From the NCBI RefSeq assembly GCF_015351245.1, contig NZ_JADKSO010000003.1:310001-374000 (forward strand): a stretch of 64,000 bases of DNA, given 5' to 3'. The translations under genes and the position numbers were made by a program. The notes under the pieces were generated by a model, which searched no databases, was not told the origin of the DNA, and was given only the letters and a program-made list of their open reading frames with translations. Below are positions 53,760 through 62,991 of this stretch, piece after piece (position 1 is the stretch's first letter; every line of letters starts with the position of its first letter). Origin of the DNA: Rathayibacter sp. VKM Ac-2879 (GTDB lineage Bacteria > Actinomycetota > Actinomycetes > Actinomycetales > Microbacteriaceae).

Positions 53760-56645
53760 TCAGCGCGGCTGGCGGCGGGGGCGGCGAGCGAGGAGGAGGG
53801 AGATGAGGCCCAGGGCGACGGCGGCTCCCGAGAAGAGCAGCCACGGGGCGGGCTCCGTGCCCGTCGAGGCGAGGCCGCCAGAGTCCGCGGGCCCCGCGAT
53901 CGGAACGGCGGTCGGCTCGGGGCTCGTGGTGGGGCCGGGGTCGACGGTGGGCTCCGGTGACGGCCCGGGGGCGGCCGTGGGGTCCGGCGTCGGAGTCGGC
54001 TCCGGACTCGGGGTCGGCTCCGGCGTCGCCGTCGGGGTCGGGGTCGGCTCCGGAGTCGTCGGGAGCGTGACGGCCGCGCCCTCCGGCGCCACCGCGAGCA
54101 GCGCCCGAGCGAGGTCGCTGAACGCACCGACAGGGTGGTTGCGAAAGACCGGTGACGTGCCGAAGAGGAACCCCTCAGTGCCCGACGCCGTCGAGAACGA
54201 GACGGCCGAGGGCTGCCCGGCCGCATCCCCCCTGGACCCGCCCTCGGAGTCGACCCAGTGCCCAGCGAGCAAGGTGCGGTCCACGGCATATCTCTGCTCG
54301 ACGACGACGGAGCTGTCGAGGTCCGAGAACCAGAACGCCGGCGAGACGAAGGCGGTGTCCTGCGGATAGTCGCCGAGCACACCCTCGGCCGGAGTCTCGA
54401 CCGAGACGATGCCGTTGGAGCCCCACGTGCCGCCCCGCAGGGCAAGGCCCGCGAGACCGAAGTCGGACACGAACGCGGCCCCCGCCTCTCCGCGGCCGAC
54501 CACGTCGCCGCCCCTCGCGAGGAACGCCTCCACGGCGGCGCGCCCCGCGGACTGCTCAGGACTGAACCAGAGCGGACTTCCGACGAAGAGAACATCGACG
54601 CCCTCCAGCGAGACGGCCCCCGAGACGAGGGAGTCGGCGGAGATCGCGACGGTGTCGGTGAAGCCCAGCTTGGCCAGAGCATCGCGGTCCTCGTGCGTGC
54701 CGGAGAAGGCGATACGGAGGGCATCGAGGGCCGTGCCATCCTCGGCGCGCACCCGGTCGGCCGTTGTCGCGGTGAAGTCGACTCCGAAGACGGCGGCGGC
54801 CTGCTCGGCCGCGCGCCGCCCGACCGCATCGGCATGGAGGGCGATGGTGCCGTCCTCGAACTGCTCGAGGGCGACTCCGTCGGCGAGGAGCGCCGTGACC
54901 GCCTGGTACTCCAAGACGCCGCGAGGCTCGAAGGCGAGGTATTCCCCCGCGGGGACCGAACCCGTCGGAGCGACCGCGGTCACCGGCTCAAGGCCGATCG
55001 GCGGCAGCTCGTCCGTCGTGGATCCGATCGCCGCGACATCGGCACCCCAGAGGAGCGAGAGACTCCAGGCCGAGACGTCGTACATCTCGGGAACCCGGCT
55101 CGAGATGTCACTGCCGTCGGCGAGGAGCACGTTGGCGAGCCCCCGCACCGGCTGATGCATGTCGACCAGATACGTGCCTGCAGGGTAGCTCGTGCCTGCG
55201 AGGGTGGTCGCCGAGGTCGTGCGCGACACCTCGACGCCGTGTGCCAGGAGCTGGGCGACGAGGGTCTCGGCGTCCGAGACGGAGCGCTGACGGTCGTCGA
55301 CGGGGATGACGTAGGCGCGCGGATACTCCGTCGCGGAGACGTCGGTCTCGTCCCAGATCTCGGTCCACTCGCTCGGCATGCCCTCAGGAAGATCGGCCGG
55401 GGTCACGTCGGCGGGGATCTCGACGGCAGGCGCACCGGTGACGCCACGCTCGAAGATCGCCGCCTGGTTGCCCAGCAGCGCGTCGCGGTGGGTGGCGACG
55501 TAGTCGACGGACGCGTCCATGACGATCCCGGCGACCTCGATGTCGATGTCGGCGTTCGCCTGGCCCTGCGCGACGTCATCGGTCCGGCCGAGGGGCAGCT
55601 CCACCGTGTTCGTGATCGCGCCCTGGAACGCGACGTACTGCGGCGCGAAGATGGGCGGCCAGTCGTCCCAGCCGGCGCGGATGTCGCGGTAGGGGATCAG
55701 GATCTTGCCTGTGTTCTCGGTCGTCGCGCTGCCGTCCGCGGCGAGGTAGGTGTTGCCGGGCACCTCGGCCTCGACCACGCGGCGCTCGACCTCGAGCGCG
55801 GTCGCGTAGGCGTGCGGGAGGAAGAGGTCGTACTCGTAGTTCTCCCCGTGCGGCGGCCCGCACGGCTCGACCTGGAGGATGCCGGTGTACCCGTGGAGGT
55901 CGATGAAGGAGATCGGCTGGAGCAGGCTCGACAGGTCGCGGATCACGGCGGCCTCGTTGGTCGCCCCGGTGATCATGTCGCGGTTCGGGTCGTAGCCGGC
56001 GGCCACGGCGCGCTGGCCGAGAGCCCGCCCATCGGGGTTGTTGGTGACGGTGAAGTAGAGGCGGTTGCCCTCGAGCAGAGCCGCTGTCTCGGGATCCTCG
56101 GCGGCGGCGAGACGCTCGATGTAGTCGAGGATCGCGTCGCTTCCCTCCCACTCGTTGCCGTGGATGTTGCCGTTGAACCAGAGAGGGAGCTTGTAACCCT
56201 CCCGCAGCTCCGTGTCGACGGCGGCAGCCGCGGGCTCATGCTTGAGCCGATCCCGCCACTCGGCCTGCTGGGCCGTCTCGGCGGCGGTCTCGGGAGCGGT
56301 GACGGTGACCAGGTAGATGTCGCGACCGAGACCGGACTTCCCGACCACCTGCGTCGAGACGCGGTCCGAGCGTTCCGTGAGCGCGTTGAGCTGCGGCGCA
56401 ATGGCGTCATAAGGCGTGACTCCGCGCACGAGAGAGGCGTCGCTCGGGTCGACCGGCACCTCCGTGAGCGGCACCTGCAGCGGGTAGCTGCTCGGCAGCG
56501 TGAGGGGCGCGGAGGCGGGGCGCACGAGGTCCACGCGGCTGTAGTCGGCGGAGGTCGTGGCGGTCGCGGGCGGCGTGACCAGCAGTCCGCCGGCGGCGAG
56601 CGCGAGCGCTGCGCCTCCCGAGACGAGGACGGTTCGAGATCTCAA
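53760..56645 (-). CDS. Secreted M14 zinc carboxypeptidase with C-terminal LAxTG wall-sorting signal
   Basis: About 961 residues. A TTG start at 56645, behind AAGGGAAG, gives a compact signal peptide ending near ATATTSA; an upstream GTG at 56696 would add 17 residues. The M14 catalytic domain follows with HGNE (zinc His and Glu) near residue 162 and the third His in IDLHGYTG. A middle region resembles a glutamine-amidotransferase-like fold (about 620-790). A Pro/Thr/Glu-rich repeat linker then leads to GGLASTG, a hydrophobic helix and RRPRRQPR, the layout for sortase E. Predicted to be wall-anchored, acting on peptides or cell-wall peptides. Confidence 0.9.
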   Translation of the reverse strand: MRSRTVLVSGGAALALAAGGLLVTPPATATTSADYSRVDLVRPASAPLTLPSSYPLQVPLTEVPVDPSDASLVRGVTPYDAIAPQLNALTERSDRVSTQVVGKSGLGRDIYLVTVTAPETAAETAQQAEWRDRLKHEPAAAAVDTELREGYKLPLWFNGNIHGNEWEGSDAILDYIERLAAAEDPETAALLEGNRLYFTVTNNPDGRALGQRAVAAGYDPNRDMITGATNEAAVIRDLSSLLQPISFIDLHGYTGILQVEPCGPPHGENYEYDLFLPHAYATALEVERRVVEAEVPGNTYLAADGSATTENTGKILIPYRDIRAGWDDWPPIFAPQYVAFQGAITNTVELPLGRTDDVAQGQANADIDIEVAGIVMDASVDYVATHRDALLGNQAAIFERGVTGAPAVEIPADVTPADLPEGMPSEWTEIWDETDVSATEYPRAYVIPVDDRQRSVSDAETLVAQLLAHGVEVSRTTSATTLAGTSYPAGTYLVDMHQPVRGLANVLLADGSDISSRVPEMYDVSAWSLSLLWGADVAAIGSTTDELPPIGLEPVTAVAPTGSVPAGEYLAFEPRGVLEYQAVTALLADGVALEQFEDGTIALHADAVGRRAAEQAAAVFGVDFTATTADRVRAEDGTALDALRIAFSGTHEDRDALAKLGFTDTVAISADSLVSGAVSLEGVDVLFVGSPLWFSPEQSAGRAAVEAFLARGGDVVGRGEAGAAFVSDFGLAGLALRGGTWGSNGIVSVETPAEGVLGDYPQDTAFVSPAFWFSDLDSSVVVEQRYAVDRTLLAGHWVDSEGGSRGDAAGQPSAVSFSTASGTEGFLFGTSPVFRNHPVGAFSDLARALLAVAPEGAAVTLPTTPEPTPTPTATPEPTPSPEPTPTPDPTAAPGPSPEPTVDPGPTTSPEPTAVPIAGPADSGGLASTGTEPAPWLLFSGAAVALGLISLLLARRPRRQPR

Positions 56646-56805
56646 GCGCGGTTCTTCCCTTGTCGAGGCGTGTCGGGACGGGTGGGCGCGGTCCACGATC
56701 GAGACGTCGACGATGATGTGAACCCTCTCAGGAAGATAGGCCGTCCGTGTTTCCGCGACGTGTCGCGCTGATTCCCGTCACCGACACGTTCCGCACCGGC
56801 GCCGA

Positions 56806-56874
56806 CCTCCGCGAGATGCCACTTATGCGCACGTCCGTCGGCGTGTCGCGCGCATAAGTGGCATCTCGCGGAGG
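56806..56874. repeat. Palindrome family 1, copy C
   Basis: Perfect 25-bp arms at 56806-56830 and 56850-56874, with flanks CCTCC/GGAGG that differ from copies A and B but remain complementary. It lies in the 277-bp region between divergent genes, where a terminator is not expected. No reading frame is accepted in that region. Confidence 0.9.
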
Positions 56875-56922
56875 GGGGAGGGCGGGGGCGGGCAGGGGGG
56901 AGGCGGGCCGTAGCGTGGGGGC

Positions 56923-57945
56923 ATGGCAGTGACGCTCCCGGAGCCGCGGCTCCCTTCCCTCCTCGACTCCCCCGTGATGCGCTGGGGGGTCCTCGCGCCC
57001 GGCTCGATCGCGGGCTCCTTCGTCGACGCGCTCCAGAAGCACACGCGGCAAAGGGTGGTCGCGGTCGGCTCGCGCTCGCTCGAGAGGGCACAGCGATTCG
57101 CCGGCCGCTTCGGGATAGACCGCGCCTCGGCCGGCTACGAGGCCGTCGTCGACGACCCGGAAGTCGACGTCGTCTACATCGCCTCGCCGCATTCGGAGCA
57201 CGCGCGCCACGCACTGCTCGCCATCGCCGCGGGAAAGCACGTCCTCGTCGAGAAGCCGTTCGCGCCGACTCCGGGCGAGGCCGAGATGATCGTGCACGCC
57301 GCGCGCGACGCCGGGGTCTTCGCGATGGAGGCGATGTGGATGCGCTACCTGCCGCACATGGACGTGGTCCGCCAACTGCTCGCCGACGGGGCCGTCGGCA
57401 CGCCCGTCCTCGTGTCGGCCGACTTCGGAGCCGCCTTCGCGTTCGACCCGAGCAGCCGTATCTTCGACCCGGCCCTCGCGGGAGGCGGCCTGCTCGACGT
57501 GGGCGTGTACGCCTCCTCGTTCGTCTCGATGGTGGCGGGGACGCCGCAGAGCACGGTGGTGGCCGGCAGTCTCGCCTCGACCGGTGTCGACGCGACGGCG
57601 ACGATCGTCGGCAGCCATGCGAGCGGCGTCCAGTCGGTCGCCACCTCGACGGTGCTGGCCGACACGCGGCATGCGGCGAGCGTCGCCGGGAGCGAGGGGC
57701 GGATCGATGTGCATCCGTCGTTCTGGACACCGAGCGGAGTCACGCTCACACGCGGCTCGGAGAGCGCCTCCTGGAACGACGGGTCGGCGCTGCAGGGCGG
57801 CGAGGGGCTCGCGTGGGAGGCGCTACACCTCGCCCAGTACGTCGCGGAGGGGCGCACCGAGTCGCCCCTCCACCCGCTCGACGAGGTGGTGCACGTGGTG
57901 CGGACCCTCGACGACGCACGACGTCGGCTCGGGGTGACGGCCTAG
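56923..57945 (+). CDS. Gfo/Idh/MocA-family oxidoreductase
   Basis: 340 residues. The N-terminal dinucleotide fold starts RWGVLAPGSIAGSFVDAL near residue 22, and VLVEKPFAPTPGEAEMI near 108 is the conserved EKP motif. The C-terminal domain contains GGGLLDVGVYASSF. NAD(P)-dependent, probably on a sugar or inositol derivative. It stands alone. Confidence 0.93.
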   Translation: MAVTLPEPRLPSLLDSPVMRWGVLAPGSIAGSFVDALQKHTRQRVVAVGSRSLERAQRFAGRFGIDRASAGYEAVVDDPEVDVVYIASPHSEHARHALLAIAAGKHVLVEKPFAPTPGEAEMIVHAARDAGVFAMEAMWMRYLPHMDVVRQLLADGAVGTPVLVSADFGAAFAFDPSSRIFDPALAGGGLLDVGVYASSFVSMVAGTPQSTVVAGSLASTGVDATATIVGSHASGVQSVATSTVLADTRHAASVAGSEGRIDVHPSFWTPSGVTLTRGSESASWNDGSALQGGEGLAWEALHLAQYVAEGRTESPLHPLDEVVHVVRTLDDARRRLGVTA

Positions 57946-57974
57946 CGCGCTAGTGCCCGCGCATCCGACCCCGA

Positions 57975-59522
57975 CTAGTGGGCCGGCAGCTCGACGCGGA
58001 AGCTCGTCCGCCCCGGAGCCGACTCGACGAGCACGCGCCCGCCGTGGGCGTCGACGACCGCCGCGACGATCGCGAGTCCGAGGCCCGTCGATCCCGTGGC
58101 GCGCGTGCGCGAGGAGTCGCCGCGCGCGAAACGCTCGAACAGCACCGGCACGAGCTCCGGCGCGATGCCCGGCCCCGAGTCGGTGACCGTGATCACGGCG
58201 ATCGGCGCCCCGGAGGCGTCGCGCTCCTCCGCGAGCGCCGCGACGACGGCCGTGCCGGCGGGCGTGTGGACGGTCGCGTTGCGCAGGAGATTCGCGACCA
58301 CCTGGTGCAGTCGGAAGCCGTCGCCGCGGACCTCGATCGGCTCCTCCGGGAGCTCGAGGTCCCACTCGTGGTCGGGCCCGGCGACATGGGCGTCCGAGAC
58401 GGCCTCGATCAGCAGCAGCGTGAGGTCGACGGGCTCCTTCTCGAGGTCTCGGCCTTCGTCGAGGCGGGCAAGGAGGAGGAGGTCCTCGACGAGCGAGGTC
58501 ATGCGAGTGGCGGCCGACTCGATCCGGTCGAGGGAGTACGCGGCGGCCTCCGGGAGCTCGATCTCGCCGTGGCGGGGCAACTCGGCGTATCCGCGGATGG
58601 CGGCCAGCGGGGTGCGCAGCTCATGGGAGGCGTCGGCGACGAACTGCCGCACTTTGTTCTCGCTGGCCTGACGCGCCTCCAGTGCACCGGTGACGTGGTC
58701 GAGCATGCGGTTGAAGGCGTCGCCCACCCTGCCGACTTCGGTACGCGTGTCGGCATCCCCTTCGGCGACGCGCTCGACCAGCTCGACCTTGCCGCGCTCG
58801 AGGGGAAGCTCGGCGACGCGGGTCGCGGTCGCCTCGACGCGTTCGAGGGGGCGCAAGGCCACGCGGATGATCGCGGTGGCGATCAACGCGACGAGCAGCA
58901 TCGCGAGCAGGACGACGGCGACGACGATCCACGCCAGGGAGCCGATCGTCGCGTTGACCATGCCCAGAGGCACTCCGACGATGACTACGGAGCCGTCGAT
59001 GATGCTCGCCTGGGCGCGGTAGTCGCCCAGCGCTCCCGGCAGGACGATGCTGACTGCTCGTCCCTCGGCCGAGACTGCCGCAGCGAGGACCGAGTCGGGG
59101 TCTTCCGCGAACTGGCGACAGGTGCCGTCGGCGTCGATGTAGGCGCCGACGAAACTGCCGTCGTCCGTGCGCACCGCGGTGATGGTGCTGAGGTCCTGAT
59201 TCGGCCCGTTGCCAAAGGATCCGGAGGAGCACGTGGTCGCCCGCTCGAGGCCGCTGGGGCCCGCGAAGCGGCTGGGGCCGTCGAAGTTCTGGAGACGCGA
59301 GAGCGACGCGTCGAGCCGCGCATCGGTGCTGTCGTAGAGGATCCTCTGGAGCGAGAACACGCTGACCGCCCCGACGATGCCGGCGGTCACCGCGACGAGG
59401 GCGACCACGGCGACGACCATCCGACGGCGGAGCGTCCACGGCGCACGGCGCCCCCGACGCGAGCGCCGCAGCGCCGAGCGCGTCGCGAAGTCGCCGAGCG
59501 TGGGGCGCGGGCGCGAGGCCAC
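57975..59522 (-). CDS. Sensor histidine kinase
   Basis: 515 residues. Two transmembrane helices at about 35-57 and 190-215 flank an extracytoplasmic sensor region containing two Cys (CSSG and CRQF). A HAMP domain follows, then HisKA with phospho-acceptor His300 in DASHELRTPLAAIRG, then HATPase_c (NLLRNATVHTP, DSGPGIAPELVPVLFERF, GLGLAIV). GTG at 59522 overlaps the response-regulator stop by one base, so the pair is co-translated. The signal is unknown. Confidence 0.95.
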   Translation of the reverse strand: MASRPRPTLGDFATRSALRRSRRGRRAPWTLRRRMVVAVVALVAVTAGIVGAVSVFSLQRILYDSTDARLDASLSRLQNFDGPSRFAGPSGLERATTCSSGSFGNGPNQDLSTITAVRTDDGSFVGAYIDADGTCRQFAEDPDSVLAAAVSAEGRAVSIVLPGALGDYRAQASIIDGSVVIVGVPLGMVNATIGSLAWIVVAVVLLAMLLVALIATAIIRVALRPLERVEATATRVAELPLERGKVELVERVAEGDADTRTEVGRVGDAFNRMLDHVTGALEARQASENKVRQFVADASHELRTPLAAIRGYAELPRHGEIELPEAAAYSLDRIESAATRMTSLVEDLLLLARLDEGRDLEKEPVDLTLLLIEAVSDAHVAGPDHEWDLELPEEPIEVRGDGFRLHQVVANLLRNATVHTPAGTAVVAALAEERDASGAPIAVITVTDSGPGIAPELVPVLFERFARGDSSRTRATGSTGLGLAIVAAVVDAHGGRVLVESAPGRTSFRVELPAH

Positions 59523-60280
59523 TAGTCGGCGGGCTTCAGCATGTAGCCCGCGCCGCGCACGGTATGGATCATCGGCGAGCGTCCGGCGTCGATCTTCTTG
59601 CGCAGGTACGAGATGTAGATCTCGACGACGCTCGACTTGCCGCCGAAGTCGTACGACCAGACCCGGTCGAGGATCTGCGCCTTGCTGAGGACGCGCCGCG
59701 GGTTGCGCATCAAGAACCGCAGCAGCTCGAACTCGGTCGCCGTCAGCTCGATGTCGGAGTCACCCCGGCGCACCTCGTGGCTGTCCTCGTTGAGCACGAG
59801 GTCGCCCACGATCACCTCCGGGTCGTCGAGGTCGTTCGCGAGCAGGGTCGAGCGGCGGATGAGGCCGCGCATCCGGGCGACGAGCTCCTCGAGCGAGAAC
59901 GGCTTGGTGACGTAGTCGTCGCCTCCCGCGGTGAGGCCTGCGATGCGGTCGTCGAGGGAATCTTTCGCTGTGAGGAAGAGCACCGGCGTCTCGCTGCCGT
60001 CGGCGCGGACCCTCTGGAGCACCTGGAGACCGTCGATGTCGGGGAGCATCACGTCGAGGACGATGACGTCGGGCCGAAACTCCCGCGTGAGCGAGATCGC
60101 GGCGCGCCCCTCGGCAGCCGTGCGCACCTCCCAGCCCTCGTAGCGCAGCGCCATCTGGAGGAGGTCGGTCAGGGTGCTCTCGTCGTCGACGACGAGGACG
60201 CGGATGGGGGATCCATCGGCGCGCTTGAGCCGGGCGCGCTGCGCTGAGGCGAGGTGCTTCGAGGGGGCGGGGGTCGACAT
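59522..60280 (-). CDS. OmpR/PhoB-family response regulator
   Basis: 252 residues. The receiver has acidic Asp32/Asp33, the phosphorylation site Asp76 (VIVLDVMLPD) and Lys in DYVTKPF. The C-terminal winged helix has LTATEFELLRFLMRNPRRVLSK and VRGAGYMLK. It is the partner of the kinase downstream. The adjacent divergent MacB-type ABC cassette is a likely target. Confidence 0.95.
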   Translation of the reverse strand: MSTPAPSKHLASAQRARLKRADGSPIRVLVVDDESTLTDLLQMALRYEGWEVRTAAEGRAAISLTREFRPDVIVLDVMLPDIDGLQVLQRVRADGSETPVLFLTAKDSLDDRIAGLTAGGDDYVTKPFSLEELVARMRGLIRRSTLLANDLDDPEVIVGDLVLNEDSHEVRRGDSDIELTATEFELLRFLMRNPRRVLSKAQILDRVWSYDFGGKSSVVEIYISYLRKKIDAGRSPMIHTVRGAGYMLKPAD

Positions 60281-60303
60281 GCCCCTCAGTATCGAGAGGT
60301 TTT

Positions 60304-60319
60304 CTATGACTCCGCTATG
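60304..60319. promoter_or_regulatory. Possible response-regulator binding site
   Basis: CTATG occurs at 60304-60308 and 60315-60319, an 11-bp direct repeat. It is 24 bp from the regulator start and inside the 240-bp divergent region to the ABC permease. OmpR-type regulators bind 11-bp tandem repeats. The motif is short. Confidence 0.3.
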
Positions 60320-60520
60320 GGCGATCGATGACTGCGCTGATCGTGCCGCCCGGCACGAGCCTCGAACGTCCGTGCCAGCAGGGCGGCGCGGAAGGAGCAG
60401 CCGGCGCCACGCTCATCGGCGACTCATAGCCGTCCGCGACACCGCGCATAGCGCGGGTTCCTACGGTCAGGGCGTTCGAGCGGACACCCACCGCTCGGTG
60501 CCCACCGAACGAAGGACGCC

Positions 60521-61975
60521 ATGTTCGCCACGTACCTCCGGCGCGAGCTCACCCACCGCCGACGGCAGACGATGATCGTCGCCGCCGGCATGGCTCTCGC
60601 CATCGCTCTCGTCATCCTCGTCAGCGCGTTCGCCGCCGGCGTCCGCAACGCCCAGGCCTCGGTGCTCCAGGCGGTCTACGGAGTCGGCACCGACGTCACG
60701 GTGACGCAGCCCGCGACCGCGCCCGCCGCCGGCGGCACGCGCCAGCGCTTCGACTTCGGCTCCTCAGACGGCACGACGCAGGGAGGCACCACCTCGGTGA
60801 GCCGTACGCGGCTCGAACCCGTCCGCGGCGCGACCACCTTCGACGCCTCGGCACTCGGCACCGCCCAGGGCGTTGCGAACGTCGAGTCGGCCATCGGCGT
60901 GCTCTCGCTCAACGACACGACGTTCTCGGGCCAGCTGCCGGAGCGGAACCGCAGCGGCACGGGCGCCGGTCAGGCCGCGCCCACTCCGTCCGCGGGCGGA
61001 TCCGATGGCGCCGGCGGCTCCTCCTTCGGCGTCGACTCCTTCTCCGTGCTCGGCCTCGACCCCGCCGGCTCGGCGATCGGTCCGCTCGCCGACGTCTCGC
61101 TCACCGTCGGCCGCACCTTCACCGCCGCCGACGCGGGCAAGGACGTGGTCCTGGTCGACTCCACCTACGCCACCACCGCGAGCCTCTCGGTCGGCTCGAG
61201 CGTCTCGATCGGAGGCACCGACTTCTCGGTCATCGGGATCGTGACGAGCGACTCCACCGACACGAGCACCGCCTCCGACACCTACGTCCCGCTCGACGTC
61301 GCGCAAACCCTCTCGGGCCAGACCGGCAAGCTCTCGGCCGTCTACGTCCAGGCCGCGTCCTCCAGCGACATCGGTCAGATCCAGTCCGCGCTGCAGGCCG
61401 CGCTGCCCTCGGCGACGGTCTCGACGCAGGCGCAACTCGCCTCTACCGTCTCGGGCTCGCTCTCGACGGCGAGCGACCTCGTCGCGAACCTCGGCACCTG
61501 GCTGTCGCTGATCGTGCTGGCCGCCGCCTTCCTCATTGCCACCCTCTTCACGGTCTCGGGAGTCACCCGCCGCACGCGCGAGCTCGGCACCCTCAAGGCG
61601 CTCGGCTGGACGGATGGCGCGATCGTCCGCCAGGTCGCGGGTGAGTCGGTCGTGCAAGGCCTCCTCGGAGGCGTGGCCGGCATCGTGCTCGGACTGATCG
61701 GCATCGCGATCGTGAACATCCTTGCGCCGACCCTCTCGGGCTCGTCGCGAGCGGGCGCCCTCGCGGCAGGATCCGGTGGCTTTGGCGGCCCGGGTCGCGC
61801 CGCCGCGCGCGCCGCCACGACCGCGACGGACGTGACCCTCTCGCTCCCCATCACGGTTCCGGTGATCCTGCTCGCGGTCGGCCTAGCGGTTCTGGGCGGC
61901 CTGCTCGCCGGCGCTTTCGGAGGCTGGCGCGCGGCTCGACTCCGCCCCGCAGCCGCGCTCCGCTCCGTCGCCTGA
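60521..61975 (+). CDS. MacB/FtsX-type ABC transporter permease
   Basis: 484 residues. One N-terminal helix (about 18-40), a large extracytoplasmic domain of about 300 residues rich in Ser/Thr/Gly, and three C-terminal helices near 325, 380 and 445 follow the FtsX layout. ABC systems of this type export peptides or lipoproteins or transmit mechanical signals. It is 26 bp upstream of its ATPase gene. The ATG at 60521 follows GAAGGACGC. Confidence 0.9.
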   Translation: MFATYLRRELTHRRRQTMIVAAGMALAIALVILVSAFAAGVRNAQASVLQAVYGVGTDVTVTQPATAPAAGGTRQRFDFGSSDGTTQGGTTSVSRTRLEPVRGATTFDASALGTAQGVANVESAIGVLSLNDTTFSGQLPERNRSGTGAGQAAPTPSAGGSDGAGGSSFGVDSFSVLGLDPAGSAIGPLADVSLTVGRTFTAADAGKDVVLVDSTYATTASLSVGSSVSIGGTDFSVIGIVTSDSTDTSTASDTYVPLDVAQTLSGQTGKLSAVYVQAASSSDIGQIQSALQAALPSATVSTQAQLASTVSGSLSTASDLVANLGTWLSLIVLAAAFLIATLFTVSGVTRRTRELGTLKALGWTDGAIVRQVAGESVVQGLLGGVAGIVLGLIGIAIVNILAPTLSGSSRAGALAAGSGGFGGPGRAAARAATTATDVTLSLPITVPVILLAVGLAVLGGLLAGAFGGWRAARLRPAAALRSVA

Positions 61976-62001
61976 CCCCTCCCTCCTCGAAAGGACCCCT
62001 C

Positions 62002-62673
62002 GTGTACACCCTCACCGACGTCAGCAAGCGATACACCGGAGCGAAGACCGCGGTCACGGCGCTCGACCACGTCACCCTCACCATCCCCGACGGCCAGATG
62101 GTCGCGATCCAGGGCCCGACGGGAGGCGGTAAATCGACCCTCCTCCAACTGCTCGGAGCGCTCGACCGCCCGACCTCGGGAACGGTCGTGCTCGGCGACC
62201 GCGAGATCTCCTCCGCCGGAGACAGGGCCCTCGCGTCGGTGCGGGCGACGGAGGTGGGGATCGTGTTCCAGAGCTTCAACCTGATCCCGACGCTGACCGC
62301 GCTCGAGAACGTCGAGACGGCCCTCGCCCCGCAGCATGTGCCCGCCCGCGAACGGGCCGACCGCTCGCGCGCGGCCCTCGACTCCGTGGGACTGGGCGAC
62401 CGCCTCGACCACCTGCCGGCGGAGCTGTCGGGCGGCCAGCAGCAACGCGTCGCGATCGCGCGCGCCCTCGTGAAGAACCCGCGCGTGCTGCTCGCCGATG
62501 AGCCCACGGGCGCCCTCGACGAGGACACGCGCGACGACATCATGCTGCTGCTCGAGACGCTGTGGCAGGAGCTCGGACTGACGCTGGTGATCGTCACCCA
62601 CGACTCCGCCGTGGCGCGGCGGGCGCAGCGACGGCTGCACATCAAGGGCGGGCGGGTCAGGGAGGCGGCGTGA
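62002..62673 (+). CDS. MacB/LolD-type ABC transporter ATPase
   Basis: 223 residues. Walker A is GPTGGGKST, with three glycines instead of the common GPSGSGKST. The signature LSGGQQQRVAIARAL and Walker B VLLADEPTGALD are intact. It pairs with the FtsX-like permease. GTG start at 62002. A strong hairpin follows at 62697-62748. Confidence 0.93.
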   Translation: MYTLTDVSKRYTGAKTAVTALDHVTLTIPDGQMVAIQGPTGGGKSTLLQLLGALDRPTSGTVVLGDREISSAGDRALASVRATEVGIVFQSFNLIPTLTALENVETALAPQHVPARERADRSRAALDSVGLGDRLDHLPAELSGGQQQRVAIARALVKNPRVLLADEPTGALDEDTRDDIMLLLETLWQELGLTLVIVTHDSAVARRAQRRLHIKGGRVREAA

Positions 62674-62696
62674 TGCGCCGACGACGGAGCTGAGGT

Positions 62697-62748
62697 GGAG
62701 GCGGCTCCTCGACCAGCGGGCATCCCTGCCGGTCGAGGAACCGCCTCC
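62697..62748 (+). terminator. Terminator of the ABC cassette
   Basis: Stem GGAGGCGG(CT)CCTCGACC/GGTCGAGGAACCGCCTCC around a 16-base loop, 23 bp after the ATPase stop. Confidence 0.8.
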
Positions 62749-62857
62749 GCCGTGCGCGGCCGCCAGCCCGAGTGCGCCCGGAGGAACGCGACGGTCCGGA
62801 CGCCATGCTCGTAGGGAAGACCGGCGCGAGGACGGTGCGCAGCTCAGACCCGCGCGG

Positions 62858-62991
62858 TCAGTCGGCGGAGGCGATCACGATGTCGTCCCACTCCAGAGCG
62901 CGCTCGCGCGGAGCGACCGCCCGGAGCTCCGCGAGCGGCGCCGCGTCGTCGGGAGTCGCGGCACGCAGCGACCACGGCTGCCCGGAGATCA
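62858..62991 (-). pseudogene. Truncated GNAT-family remnant
   Basis: Directly after the LysR-like gene stop (TGATC), a frame reads ISGQPWSLRAATPDDAAPLAELRAVA, a good N-terminus of a GNAT protein. It then ends after 43 residues with a TGA at 62858-62860. The start codon would be ATC; a TGATG overlap, common in this window, with one base changed would restore ATG. It lacks the acetyl-CoA motif. This fits a gene inactivated by deletion. The rest of the 62674-62988 stretch holds only the terminator. Confidence 0.45.

Noticed and set aside
53895-54062. Tandem repeats resembling a CRISPR or minisatellite
   Set aside because: They encode the Pro/Thr/Glu-rich linker of the M14 carboxypeptidase in frame; there are no regular spacers.
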